From assembly GCA_963721585.1 (NCBI GenBank), contig CAVRJN010000007.1:1116001-1180000 (forward strand): a stretch of DNA of 64,000 nt, read 5' to 3'. Under the pieces are notes generated by a model. It worked only from the letters and a program-made list of their open reading frames with translations. It ran no database searches and was not told the DNA's origin. This DNA is from Bog-473 sp963721585 (GTDB lineage Bacteria; Actinomycetota; Acidimicrobiia; Acidimicrobiales; RAAP-2). Shown here in pieces: positions 44,365 through 52,794 of this stretch; within the stretch, counting starts at the first letter, position 1, and each line of letters begins with the position of its first letter. The position numbers were made by a program, and so were the translations under genes.

Positions 44365-45933
44365 ATGCGAACTATCGACCGGCGGGCGTTTATGTTTGGG
44401 AGTGGCTGCGTTGCTTTCACCCTGCTGTTGACCGCCGCGGTTCTGGATTTCGACAGTGGCGCTGGTGCGACCGACCGACCGCTTCATTCGTCCTCGCAGC
44501 CTGGTGCTCCCCCAGAGGTTCGCGGTAAGGCGGCAGCAAACGCATGGACCCTTCCCGATCATGATTATTTGAACTCAAGGGATGCTGGAGTGTCGCCGAT
44601 CCGCGGTTCGACGGTGTCCCGCTTGGTGCCGGCGTGGAGTGTCCCCATGGCGGCCGGCGCATCGACATCGCCGATCGTCGTCGCTGGAATCGCCTACGTG
44701 CAGGACCAGGCTGGGACGGTGTACGCGATCGACGTATCGTCAGGCCAGGTGAAGTGGAAGGCGAAGGCGCTGGGCTTCAGCGTCGGCCCCTATGGTGTCT
44801 CAGTCGGGTGGGGAAAGCTGTTCGCGTCCACTCCCAGCGGCGTGGCCGCCTTCTCACTGTCGAACGGTGCCCCGGTGTGGAGCCGTCAGATCACGACTGC
44901 GCCCGGTCAGGGTGTCGACATCCAAACGGAACCCTACGGGGGGATGGTCTACGTGGCCAGCGTGCCGGTGTCCCTAGTCGGGGGTATATACACCGGCGGT
45001 TCCATCGGCTACCTCGAAGCGCTGGATGCGAACACGGGGAGGATCGACTGGCGCTTCGACACCGTGGACTCGAAGAATCTTTGGGGCAACCCGGCGGTGA
45101 ACTCGGGCGGAGGCGCGTGGTACCCGCCAGCCATTGATGTGCGCTCAGGAGTTGTGTACTGGGGGGTGGCCAATCCCGCACCGTTTGTCGGCACCACCCA
45201 ATACCCGAACGGAACGAGCCGACCCGGCGCCAATCTCTACACGGACTCCATGGTGGCACTGTCTGCGAGGACCGGAAAGCTTTTGTGGTACCACCAAGCT
45301 TTCTCCCACGACCTCTACGATCGTGATGAAGTGCAGGCCATGCTCGTGCCTGTGGGGCGTTCGGTCGACAGGTCCCGCTTGGTGGCGGTCAGCGCGGGGA
45401 AAGGAGGCTTCGTGCTCGGGCTCAACCCCGTAACAGGACGCCTCTTGTGGAAGACGGCAGTGGGGATCCACCGAAACGGGGACCTGCCCAAGCTCACCGG
45501 ACCGACCACGGTCCTGCCGGGAACGTATGGCGGCGTGCTCACGCCGCCCGCCTCGGCTGGCGGCGTCGTCTATGCAGCGGCGTTGAATGCCCCCGACACG
45601 CTGGAGCCTAATCAGACTGCTTACTTCGGCGGCAAGATCGGCACGATGGATGGCGACATCGTGGCCATGTCTGCTCGCACCGGCAAAATCGCATGGGATA
45701 CCAAGGTCCCCGGTGATCCCACCGGGGGGGTGACGATCGTCAACAACCTCGTCCTCACGGCGACCTATCAGGGAGAGGTGCTCGCCCTCAACCGAACGAC
45801 CGGCGCAGTGGTGTGGACCTACCGCGGTCCGGGCAAGGTCAACGGATGGATGTCCATCGCCGGTGGGCGGATCTATCTGCCCGTCGGATCGCCGGCACAG
45901 CTGCTTGCTCTGACGATCCCGCCCGCGCCGTAG
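44365..45933 (+). CDS. Secreted PQQ-type beta-propeller protein (quinoprotein dehydrogenase-like), Tat signal
   Basis: 522 residues from ATG 44365. The start MRTIDRRAFMFGSGCVAFTL has a twin-arginine motif and a hydrophobic core, then a Ser/Pro-rich stretch. The rest is a propeller built of repeats such as GIAYVQDQAGTVYAIDVSSG-QVKWK, MVALSARTGKLLWYHQAF, VLGLNPVTGRLLWKT and VLALNRTTGAVVWTY, the W-docking type of PQQ enzymes and BamB-like proteins. YDRDEVQAMLV and HDLYD resemble alcohol/methanol dehydrogenase sites, but the adjacent-Cys pair and calcium ligands could not be confirmed. It stands alone after the IS110 element. Confidence 0.8.
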   Translation: MRTIDRRAFMFGSGCVAFTLLLTAAVLDFDSGAGATDRPLHSSSQPGAPPEVRGKAAANAWTLPDHDYLNSRDAGVSPIRGSTVSRLVPAWSVPMAAGASTSPIVVAGIAYVQDQAGTVYAIDVSSGQVKWKAKALGFSVGPYGVSVGWGKLFASTPSGVAAFSLSNGAPVWSRQITTAPGQGVDIQTEPYGGMVYVASVPVSLVGGIYTGGSIGYLEALDANTGRIDWRFDTVDSKNLWGNPAVNSGGGAWYPPAIDVRSGVVYWGVANPAPFVGTTQYPNGTSRPGANLYTDSMVALSARTGKLLWYHQAFSHDLYDRDEVQAMLVPVGRSVDRSRLVAVSAGKGGFVLGLNPVTGRLLWKTAVGIHRNGDLPKLTGPTTVLPGTYGGVLTPPASAGGVVYAAALNAPDTLEPNQTAYFGGKIGTMDGDIVAMSARTGKIAWDTKVPGDPTGGVTIVNNLVLTATYQGEVLALNRTTGAVVWTYRGPGKVNGWMSIAGGRIYLPVGSPAQLLALTIPPAP

Positions 45934-46008
45934 AGGTCCGTACTGCCCCAGTTCGCCGGGAGCGTGAACGGCCGACGGTCGTAGCGGGCCAAGAAGAGGT
46001 TCCGGCTG

Positions 46009-46602
46009 CTATAGGTCTTCGTTCATCCATCGTTGTGCGAGTTCATTGCGGATAATGGTAACCGCATCGGCAGGGTCTCGACAGGTGATATCAATCGTTA
46101 TCGACCCGTTCGGGGTCAACATGCCCCCGTCAATAATGCTGAGGGCAATCGAAGGGTCGATCAGCTTGTTCCGAGAACGTCGCTCCGCCTGGGAAACTCG
46201 CTCAGCCAGGACCTGTCTATCGCAAGTGAGGTTGACGGGAAGAAAGACAGATCCTCGGCGCTCGGCGATGGTCTGCAATTGATGGACGTAGGCGTTATCC
46301 CGCTCGTTGTCTCGCAGATGGTGCGTCAATACGAACGACCAATCCGGTGGAGACAGCTCGTCGATGGTTCGAGCGATGATGCCATTCATTTCACGAACGT
46401 TGTCCAAGACTCCCGGGGGCAGCACCGACTGACCATCTGCCTCTGCGATCAAGTCGAACAGGATGTTCGCCGCCGCATGGTTGTCGATCAACCTGACAGG
46501 CGTTCCTTTGCTGGACAGCGCCAATACGAGCTCTTTGGCAACGGTAAACTTCCCGGTACCGGGATAGCCCAGAATGAGAACGATCGCTGGTCCCACGGAC
46601 AA
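46009..46602 (-). CDS. P-loop kinase-like ATPase
   Basis: 197 residues. Walker A GYPGTGKFTVAKEL near the start, VRLIDNHAAANILFDLIAEA next, and a lid-like segment RVSQAERRSRNKLID. The plan is that of small-molecule or adenylate-type kinases (AAA_17/AAA_33-like). Substrate unknown. Divergent from the VOC gene. Codon use looks less GC-biased than in the core genes. Confidence 0.75.
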   Translation of the reverse strand: MSVGPAIVLILGYPGTGKFTVAKELVLALSSKGTPVRLIDNHAAANILFDLIAEADGQSVLPPGVLDNVREMNGIIARTIDELSPPDWSFVLTHHLRDNERDNAYVHQLQTIAERRGSVFLPVNLTCDRQVLAERVSQAERRSRNKLIDPSIALSIIDGGMLTPNGSITIDITCRDPADAVTIIRNELAQRWMNEDL

Positions 46603-46750
46603 ACACTACGTTCGCCGTCACGTCCCAGACCGGGACCTCATCCCGACCAATGCCGTTGTCCCCGAACAGTGACAACGGAATCCTACGTGCGGATCGGCGA
46701 AGCTTAAATGGGAAACTTGGGAACAGACAGATAAGAGAAGGGGTCGACCC

Positions 46751-47179
46751 TTGAAGAAGAATCGCTCAGTACCTGATGCAACCGTGATTCCGGTTCTGAT
46801 CTATCCAGATGTTCGAGCGGCAGTGGTTTGGCTAACGAACACATTTGGGTTTGAGGAGCGCGTCCGGATCGGTGACGACCATCGATCTCAGCTTCGGTTC
46901 GGCGATGGTGCAGTCATAGTCGCTGACGTGCGGGCTGATCGCACACCGCCACGCTCGGGGGAGGTAACTCACTCGGTCCTGGTCAGGGTGGAGGACGCCC
47001 AAGCGCATCGCGATCGGGCCTGCGCGGTTGGAGCCCGAATCCTCATGGAGCCGACAGACATGCCCTTCGGCGAACGCCAGTACACCGCCGAGGACCTTGC
47101 GGGTCACCAGTGGACCTTCTCTGAGACACTCTCCGACATGGCTCCCGAGGAGTGGGGCGGAGAGACGGTGACGCTTTAG
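46751..47179 (+). CDS. VOC (glyoxalase/bleomycin resistance) family protein
   Basis: 142 residues from TTG 46751, preceded by AGAAGGGG. Two beta-alpha-beta units: VIPVLIYPDVRAAVVWLTNT-FGFEE and THSVLVRVEDAQAHRDRACA, ending AEDLAGHQWTFSETLSDMAP, where His and Glu are probable metal ligands. Substrate unknown; members include lyases, dioxygenases and drug-binding proteins. Confidence 0.83.
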   Translation: MKKNRSVPDATVIPVLIYPDVRAAVVWLTNTFGFEERVRIGDDHRSQLRFGDGAVIVADVRADRTPPRSGEVTHSVLVRVEDAQAHRDRACAVGARILMEPTDMPFGERQYTAEDLAGHQWTFSETLSDMAPEEWGGETVTL

Positions 47180-47394
47180 GCGACCTGCCCCCCGTCGCCG
47201 GGAGCGGGAGCAACTATCTCAGGCTTTCAATGATTCCAACGAGCTTGTGCCACCCTCGTCGCTCCGGAGGCCCGATCAAGATTTCGACCATATCGATAAC
47301 TTCGTCGCGCCCGCCACGAACGCCCATGCCGACCCCCCCGCCTGACGCAGCATCTCTAAGTCGTTGAGTGCTATGGGATACTCACAAAGTGCGG

Positions 47395-47796
47395 ATGGTC
47401 TTGAACATTATTTGGCTCCTACTGTCTGGGTTGTGGCTGGCACTGGGTTACGCATTGGCTGGCCTCGTCATGTTCGTCTTGATCATCACTATTCCATTTG
47501 GGATCGCGTCATTTCGACTGGCTGCCTATGTGCTGTGGCCCTTTGGAAGAACCGTGGTTCGCCGGACGGACGCTGGTGCCGCATCCACAATCGGCAACAT
47601 CATCTGGTTCATCCTCGTGGGGATCTGGATGGCGATCGCTCACCTGGTTCTCGGCCTTCTGCTGTGCCTGACTATCATTGGTATCCCGCTTGGGCTCGGA
47701 AACTTCAAGTTGGCAGCTGTGGCCATAGCCCCCCTAGGCAAAGAAATCGTGCCGACGACTGATCCCCGAGCAGCGCTCGGAACCGTTTCTTTCTGA
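47395..47796 (+). CDS. YccF-family inner membrane protein
   Basis: 133 residues from ATG 47395 (GTG 47368 in frame is an alternative). Two near-identical halves, each NIIW followed by a long hydrophobic stretch and a P-F/L-G motif: MVLNIIWLLLSGLWLALGYA ... LWPFGRTVV and TIGNIIWFILVGIWMAIAHL ... IAPLGKEIV. This duplicated pattern is the YccF domain. Membrane protein of unknown role. Confidence 0.88.
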   Translation: MVLNIIWLLLSGLWLALGYALAGLVMFVLIITIPFGIASFRLAAYVLWPFGRTVVRRTDAGAASTIGNIIWFILVGIWMAIAHLVLGLLLCLTIIGIPLGLGNFKLAAVAIAPLGKEIVPTTDPRAALGTVSF

Positions 47797-47964
47797 ACAC
47801 CGCAGTGGCCTCCGCCCATTTTGCCGGGAAGGCGCCACCCTCCGGTGGAGTTGCCGGCAGGGCTCCCGTGGCACGATGGCCGAGGCATCGGGCCGACGCT
47901 CACCTCGCCGTCGGACGATTCACCTGAGCTCGCTTCACCGTCGTCCTTGAAGGGAATCATTGCG

Positions 47965-48246
47965 ATGGATTCAAAACCCTATGAAAAAGATGGGCACCGG
48001 ATCACCATCAACACTCAGCGTTGGAGCGTTGACCAAACCAGCGGTTTCGTCTGGAACCTGCCCCATGGGTACCACCCTCACGGCACCTGCAAATTCGAGG
48101 TCACCACTCCGGACGGCGGCACGGCGACCCTCACGATCTGGGGATCGGGGGAAATGTCTTGCAACCCGCCCGTGGAGTGGATTGAGCTTCCCGAAGGTGG
48201 AATTTCGTTCTTTGACGATCGGCCCAACGAAACGCGTAAAGGCTAA
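47965..48246 (+). CDS. Hypothetical 93-residue protein
   Basis: From ATG 47965, with GAAGGGAATC upstream. Sequence is beta-rich: HRITINTQRWSVDQTSGFVW, GTCKFEVTTPDGGTATLTIW. No signal, no membrane segment, two Cys. Family not recognised. Longer in-frame extension upstream lacks conservation signs and is left out. Confidence 0.5.
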   Translation: MDSKPYEKDGHRITINTQRWSVDQTSGFVWNLPHGYHPHGTCKFEVTTPDGGTATLTIWGSGEMSCNPPVEWIELPEGGISFFDDRPNETRKG

Positions 48247-48350
48247 ATGAAGAGGCGTGCATCACATCTACCTGCCCCTCACGCCGAAACGGTGCGAACA
48301 TGAGAGTGCGTGCTTGGTTGTGGGCTGCGGCGCCTTTTTCCTCGCAGGGA

Positions 48351-48614
48351 TCAGGCTGAACCGATGACCTCACCGAACTGGATGGTGCGCACCGTCACGC
48401 CGGGTGCCTCGGCACCTTCGGGAGGAGAGGTGGCGCGGGCTAGCTCTTCAGATTCGAACACCTCGATCGAGATCCCCTGCGACTCGTCGATCGCTACGAA
48501 GTAGGCGCCCAGGAAACCCCGGCTCCCCTTTATCCCTCGAATGACGTCCTTGTCGAGGCCCCGCTTGGCCTCAGCCAGGTCCGAAATGTTGGCGTGGATC
48601 ACTCTGGCATGCAC
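48351..48614 (-). CDS. Small dimeric alpha-beta-barrel-like protein
   Basis: 87 residues: MHARVIHANISDLAEAKRGL, then GSRGFLGAYFVAIDESQGIS and VFESEELARATSP. The alternating pattern (strand, helix, G-F-x-G turn, strand, E-S-x-E-E helix) is that of stand-alone ABM/YciI-like ferredoxin-fold proteins, some of which are heme or quinol monooxygenases. Catalytic residues cannot be named. Confidence 0.65.
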   Translation of the reverse strand: MHARVIHANISDLAEAKRGLDKDVIRGIKGSRGFLGAYFVAIDESQGISIEVFESEELARATSPPEGAEAPGVTVRTIQFGEVIGSA

Positions 48615-48744
48615 GGCTGACCTCCTCGACTCGTATGACGACTCGTCACGCTAACCGCGGCTGAGCGCCAGTTCTGGTGCGTGACACCTGGACTATCCCT
48701 GTTCGCCGGCACTGTCGCGGCAGACTCTCCCTTTTGGGGTCGAC

Positions 48745-49575
48745 TCAGTACCGGAGGTCGGCGAGGACTCCATAGTGGTCTGAGAGTTGGAGCTGGTCGT
48801 CCGGTACGACGCCGAGCAGCTCGCAATGGGTGGGGTGCCCCACCCCTCCAAGTCGCGGCCACGCCGACAAGACGTAGTCGAATCGTCGATCTGGATACAG
48901 TGCGACTGCCGCCAAAGGATTGCGGTTGGACCAGGTAATTCCTGGAGTTCCATCTCCGGCAACCTCCCAGGCGTCGTAGAACACCAGTCCCGGTTCTGCG
49001 GTGGCACTCTGTCCGGTGAGCATGCGGATCTCATCAGAGTCGGGTCCGGCATTGAAGTCTCCGCACACCACGATGGGGTGACGACGGCGGGTAGTCGAAG
49101 AAATGAATTGGGCGAGCTGTCGGACTTGCGCCTGGCGCACGGCGCTGGCGCCAAGTGGGTAGTCCAGCATCACGGCGAAGAACTGCACGGGCCCCCGGTC
49201 GCCTTCGATGGTGACAGCCAGCGCCTCTCCCATTCCAGAATCATCTTCTGCGCGTAGCTTGCGGCATTCGACTATCTCGAGCGGCCACCGGGAGACTAGA
49301 GCGGTGCCCGAGACCCAATCGCCCTGGTCCCAGTCGCCGGCGAACGCGTGATGTTCAAAGCCCAGACGTGCGGCAATTTGCTTGGCCTGTGTCGTCTCTG
49401 CGTTCGACCAGGACTCGATCAGGCAGACGACGTCAGGATTCGCCGCGGCCAAGGATTCCTCGATTCCAGTTTGTCGCTCCGCCCATTGCCCGTATCGGCC
49501 CCATACGTTCCAAGTCACGACTCGCAGACTCGACTCAACGACAGACCCGTAAGGCGCAGACTGATCGAAGCTCAC
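48745..49575 (-). CDS. Endonuclease/exonuclease/phosphatase family hydrolase
   Basis: 276 residues. Motifs of the DNase I-like fold: RVVTWNVWGRYG near residue 18 with metal-binding Asn, VCLIESWSNAE with the Glu, HPIVVCGDFNAGPDSDEIRM with Asp/Asn, and the C-terminal FDYVLSAWP and QLSDHYGVLADLRY with the catalytic Asp-His. No signal peptide. Substrate could be DNA, a phosphoester or a lipid head group. Confidence 0.85.
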   Translation of the reverse strand: MSFDQSAPYGSVVESSLRVVTWNVWGRYGQWAERQTGIEESLAAANPDVVCLIESWSNAETTQAKQIAARLGFEHHAFAGDWDQGDWVSGTALVSRWPLEIVECRKLRAEDDSGMGEALAVTIEGDRGPVQFFAVMLDYPLGASAVRQAQVRQLAQFISSTTRRRHPIVVCGDFNAGPDSDEIRMLTGQSATAEPGLVFYDAWEVAGDGTPGITWSNRNPLAAVALYPDRRFDYVLSAWPRLGGVGHPTHCELLGVVPDDQLQLSDHYGVLADLRY

Positions 49576-49776
49576 TTCCGCAGTTTGCCCGCTTTATCGA
49601 GCTCGGCGCAGTGGGATGCCAGCTACCAGGGACGGCGAACAACTCCGAATGTCCCAGATCTCGGTGGGGGGTGCCCCATATCTCTTCATGCCGGGTGTGC
49701 CATACTTCGATGTGGCGAGGTCGGCATCGCTCCAGAGCTAGCGGTAACGGCTTCATCTGAACAGAGGGGCATAGCG

Positions 49777-50640
49777 ATGTCGATTTGCGGCGCCCGATCG
49801 CTGCGGTCCAAAGGTGTCTTGGCGGTCGCTCTGGGAATTATCTGGGCATCCGCCGTCGGTCCGGCGGGTGCAGCGCCAAGTGATCCTCAAGCCAACGTGA
49901 TTGTCCTTCTACCAGGGCCAGCGACGGGCGCCGCGTCAACTGCCAGTGGGCAAGGGTTTTGGTTCGCTGAATCCACTGGCGGGATTATCACGCGTGGTGA
50001 CGCGCGGTACTACGGCTCCATGGGAAGCAGGCCCCTGAATGAACCCGTCATTGGCATGGCATCCACTTCCGACGGCGACGGATATTGGGAGGTCGCTTCG
50101 GACGGCGGGATCTTCGCCTTCGGTGATGCGTCGTTCCGCGGCTCGATGGGCGGGAAATCTATGAACGCACCCATCGTGGGCATTGCGGCAGATGTCGCCA
50201 CTGGCGGCTATTGGGAGGTGGCATCCGACGGCGGAATCTTCAGCTTCGATGCTTCCTTCTTTGGATCCACTGGGGGTATGCAGCTCAACAGACCCGTCGT
50301 TGGGATGGCCGCAACCTCCGATGGTGGTGGCTATTGGCTCGTCAGTTCAGATGGCGGAATCTTCGGCTTCGGCGACGCTGTATTTCAGGGATCCATGGGG
50401 GGTAAGCCGCTCAGCGCACCGGTCACTTCGATGGCAACCGCGCCGAGCGGTGGCTACTGGCTAGCTGCAGCAGACGGCGGCGTCTTTTCGTTCGGTTCGG
50501 CAGCATTCAGAGGATCAATGGGTGGAATGTTGGGCAACGATGCACCCGTGATAGCGCTAATCCCTGCGAACTCGACGGACGGTTACCGTGAAATCACTGC
50601 CAACGGGAACGCGTACAACTTCTCGGCACCGCTCGGATAG
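49777..50640 (+). CDS. Secreted tandem-repeat (propeller-like) protein
   Basis: 287 residues from ATG 49777 (AGAGGGG upstream). A signal peptide (LAVALGIIWASAVGPAGAA) leads into five to six repeats of about 45 residues with the core GYWEVASDGGIFAFGDASFR-GSMGG followed by a linker like NAPIVGIAAD. Copies start near positions 50060, 50200, 50320 and 50450. The last repeat is degenerate. Such W-x-V-x-S-D-G-G-I-F repeats are frequent in exported actinobacterial proteins and may fold as a beta-propeller; ligand unknown. The 200 bases upstream hold no gene. Confidence 0.8.
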   Translation: MSICGARSLRSKGVLAVALGIIWASAVGPAGAAPSDPQANVIVLLPGPATGAASTASGQGFWFAESTGGIITRGDARYYGSMGSRPLNEPVIGMASTSDGDGYWEVASDGGIFAFGDASFRGSMGGKSMNAPIVGIAADVATGGYWEVASDGGIFSFDASFFGSTGGMQLNRPVVGMAATSDGGGYWLVSSDGGIFGFGDAVFQGSMGGKPLSAPVTSMATAPSGGYWLAAADGGVFSFGSAAFRGSMGGMLGNDAPVIALIPANSTDGYREITANGNAYNFSAPLG

Positions 50641-50702
50641 CTCATCCATCTCATGTTCTCGCTGCTGGCTACGGGCGTATCCCGACTAGCGGTGGGTCGT
50701 CT

Positions 50703-51200
50703 TCAGCGGGCGACTGACGTTTGCTCATCTTCATAGAGCTGTTTCGTCAGCTGGATGTGCCCGAGGTGTTCTCGAGCGTGACCGTAGTTTCCGACGATCC
50801 ACGTCAGTCCTGATCGCACCTCCTCGGCGGGCAGCGTTGGCAGGGCGATCGCCGTCGTGAGGCGGTCTGGACCGAGCTGCGATTTCACGGTGGCGATGAG
50901 CCTGTCGGCTTCGTCAAGCAGTTCGGCCACCTCGCGTATCGTGAGGTCCCTACCAACGAACTCTGCACCTCGATCGCGTTCGTAGGGCAGGCCTGCCACG
51001 CTGAGAAGGGTCTCAGCCTCGGAGCCGACAAGGTGGGTAACGATCGTCGAAATCGAGTTCGCACCCGCCACGGGAACCCAATTGAGGGCATTGGCATCCA
51101 GCCCGTTGATCTCCTGGCGCAGCTGATCATGAACCTGATGGAAGAGGGCGACAAAAGAGCTCGTTGCGGTTCCACCATCGGACGCCGCTGGGACTGGCAT
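50703..51200 (-). CDS. DinB-superfamily protein
   Basis: 165 residues from ATG 51200. Four-helix plan: FVALFHQVHDQLRQEINGLD, SISTIVTHLVGSEAETLLSV with one probable metal His, RLIATVKSQLGPDRLT and IVGNYGHAREHLGHIQLTKQ with the HxxxHxxH-like site. Members include mycothiol- or bacillithiol-dependent enzymes; substrate unknown. Longer upstream extension is judged non-coding. Confidence 0.8.
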   Translation of the reverse strand: MPVPAASDGGTATSSFVALFHQVHDQLRQEINGLDANALNWVPVAGANSISTIVTHLVGSEAETLLSVAGLPYERDRGAEFVGRDLTIREVAELLDEADRLIATVKSQLGPDRLTTAIALPTLPAEEVRSGLTWIVGNYGHAREHLGHIQLTKQLYEDEQTSVAR

Positions 51201-51595
51201 GGCTAATTCTGCCACGAGTCCGGCCCGTCTCCATACGCCGGACCTGGGTACCACCCTGCGGCACCAGGGGACGCTCTTTGGACCTGTTTGTGGGTCTCGC
51301 CAGATCTGCGTTTGGCCCATTCCACGAGCAGGAAAACGCCCAACTGGCACGACCACAAGTAGGGCGCTGACGATCCCGGACGTCTTCGAAGCGCCCATGC
51401 CCCACAGCACTGCGCCGACTCCGTCCGCTAAGCACAGAGAGATGCATATCCTGCGGGCAGGGCACTCCCATCAGGGTTTCGCGCCGTTGGCGCCAAGGGA
51501 TCGTACCTTTGACGCTGGTATCGACCTGTCTCCTGCAGGAATGGGCGCCTCAGCCGTGCGTCCGAGCATCGACGGGCCCCGGTAACCTCGACACC
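51201..51595. other. Gene-free stretch
   Basis: About 390 bases between the DinB gene and a doubtful small gene. No open frame here has family features, a signal peptide or a good ribosome site, and no clear repeat or RNA structure was noticed. Confidence 0.5.
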
Positions 51596-51793
51596 GTGGA
51601 TGAGATCGCAATCGGCTATTCCGACGATCCAAGCAAGCGGGCCGTGCTGGTTGCCGCCGCGCTCGCGCTGGTTACGGATGTCATCGTCACCACTCAGGTT
51701 CACCCGGCACTGCTTCGCAGAGCCGTGCGGTTGGCGATCCCAGTTGTACTCACACGGCCGGTCGCCGGGATTCTTACCCGGCTCGGCGTCTAA
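51596..51793 (+). CDS. Doubtful 65-residue protein
   Basis: From GTG 51596. The sequence has a hydrophobic middle (KRAVLVAAALALVTDVIV) and a basic end (LLRRAVRLAIPVVLTRPVAG). It could be a small membrane protein. No ribosome site is evident and no family known; listed because the frame and its composition look protein-like. Confidence 0.3.
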   Translation: MDEIAIGYSDDPSKRAVLVAAALALVTDVIVTTQVHPALLRRAVRLAIPVVLTRPVAGILTRLGV

Positions 51794-51868
51794 ACAGCCT
51801 GTTACCAGCCGCGGAGGGAGTTTCCAGGGATCGCACTGGGCGTCCCAGTCCGCCGGCCCTGGGCGCCG

Positions 51869-52366
51869 TCAACTTGGTGCCAGAAAGACCAGTTCGCTGA
51901 TCTTCTGTCCCGGTACCTCAAAGGTGACTTCGCCAATCTCCATCCACCCAGAGCTCCTGTAGAGCGAAACCGCGGGTGAGAACCCCGCAACAACATCAAG
52001 CACAGGGGCGAGGCCCATGGACACGATGTGACTTCTCGCCGTGTCCAAGAGCTTCGCACCTATTCCGTGTCTGCGTACACCAGGATCCACCAATAATCGG
52101 GCAATGACCCCCACTTGGCGGTCGATCCCGGCGGTACGAACCAGATCCATTACTGAGCGATGGGAGTGCGAGTTCGTCGCGACGTGCCCGACGATTCGGC
52201 CGCCGTCCTCAGCAACCCATGCGACAAGAGGATCTGGATCAATCAGAAATCGGCGAAGTCCCCCCTCAGGGAGATACACGGGATAACCATCCACTGCCCG
52301 TACGCGGCTTGCCAAGTCCACGAGCTCGTCCATATCAGACGAAGTACGGAGACGAACCACGGACAC
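51869..52366 (-). CDS. GNAT-family N-acetyltransferase
   Basis: 165 residues. The acetyl-CoA loop is LLVDPGVRRHGIGAKLLDTA (Q/R-x-x-G-x-G/A type), followed by the strand VLDVVAGFSPAVSLYRSSGW typical of motif B. N-terminal VVRLRTSSDMDELVDLASRV also fits. Substrate unknown. Confidence 0.87.
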   Translation of the reverse strand: MSVVRLRTSSDMDELVDLASRVRAVDGYPVYLPEGGLRRFLIDPDPLVAWVAEDGGRIVGHVATNSHSHRSVMDLVRTAGIDRQVGVIARLLVDPGVRRHGIGAKLLDTARSHIVSMGLAPVLDVVAGFSPAVSLYRSSGWMEIGEVTFEVPGQKISELVFLAPS

Positions 52367-52683
52367 GATTCCATCTTGCCCGAGGAACTGCCGGTACTGG
52401 ACACCAAAGGCCCCACTTCGCCGGGGGGATGACAGCTCGTGCCGCCCTCACCTGCCTCGGCTGAAGACCTCCAGCTCGTCGAAAGGTGGGGCATGGCCCG
52501 CTGTGGTGTCCACTCTCGGGATCGGGATCCCCAGATTCATAGGTTCGTACTTGTCCCAATCGGGATGTGCCCGAAGGCGCAACGGATCCGTTGTGGCGCG
52601 GTCGATGAACCGTTGACGAGCAGTCGCTCTGCCTATGCAGCAGTGCACGATGCATCCGTCGGCTTGTCGGGTCTATCGTTGGA
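52367..52683. other. Gene-free stretch before the ZTP riboswitch
   Basis: About 320 bases between the acetyltransferase start and the riboswitch. It should hold the glyA promoter. A 66-codon leftward frame inside it (52448-52648) has no support beyond being open. Confidence 0.45.
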
Positions 52684-52768
52684 GCGGGTCGTTACTGGCG
52701 TCTGGGTGGAGTACCACCGGGAACCGACCCGCCGGCAGCCTGCCGGATATAGCCGTGCGCCTGGGCGA
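52684..52768 (+). promoter_or_regulatory. ZTP (pfl) riboswitch controlling glyA
   Basis: The conserved ZTP-riboswitch blocks are seen in order: helix 1, GCGGGTCG (52684-52691) pairing perfectly with CGACCCGC (52725-52732); the internal TTACTGGCG; the loop block TACCACCGGGAACCG; a linker hairpin CCGGCA/TGCCGG; and the 3' pseudoknot domain CCGTGCGCCTGGGCG (52753-52767). It ends 27 bases before the glyA start. The RNA binds ZTP/ZMP, signalling lack of 10-formyl-tetrahydrofolate, and turns on folate one-carbon genes such as glyA. Confidence 0.9.
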
Positions 52769-52794
52769 AGACTCGATGTCGTCCGAAGGAGCGC

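Noticed and set aside
47368..47394. Upstream GTG start for the YccF protein
   Set aside because: The family begins right at MVLNIIW; the nine extra residues are not part of the pattern.
52448..52648. Leftward 66-residue gene upstream of the ZTP riboswitch
   Set aside because: No ribosome site, no family pattern, and it lies where the glyA promoter is expected.
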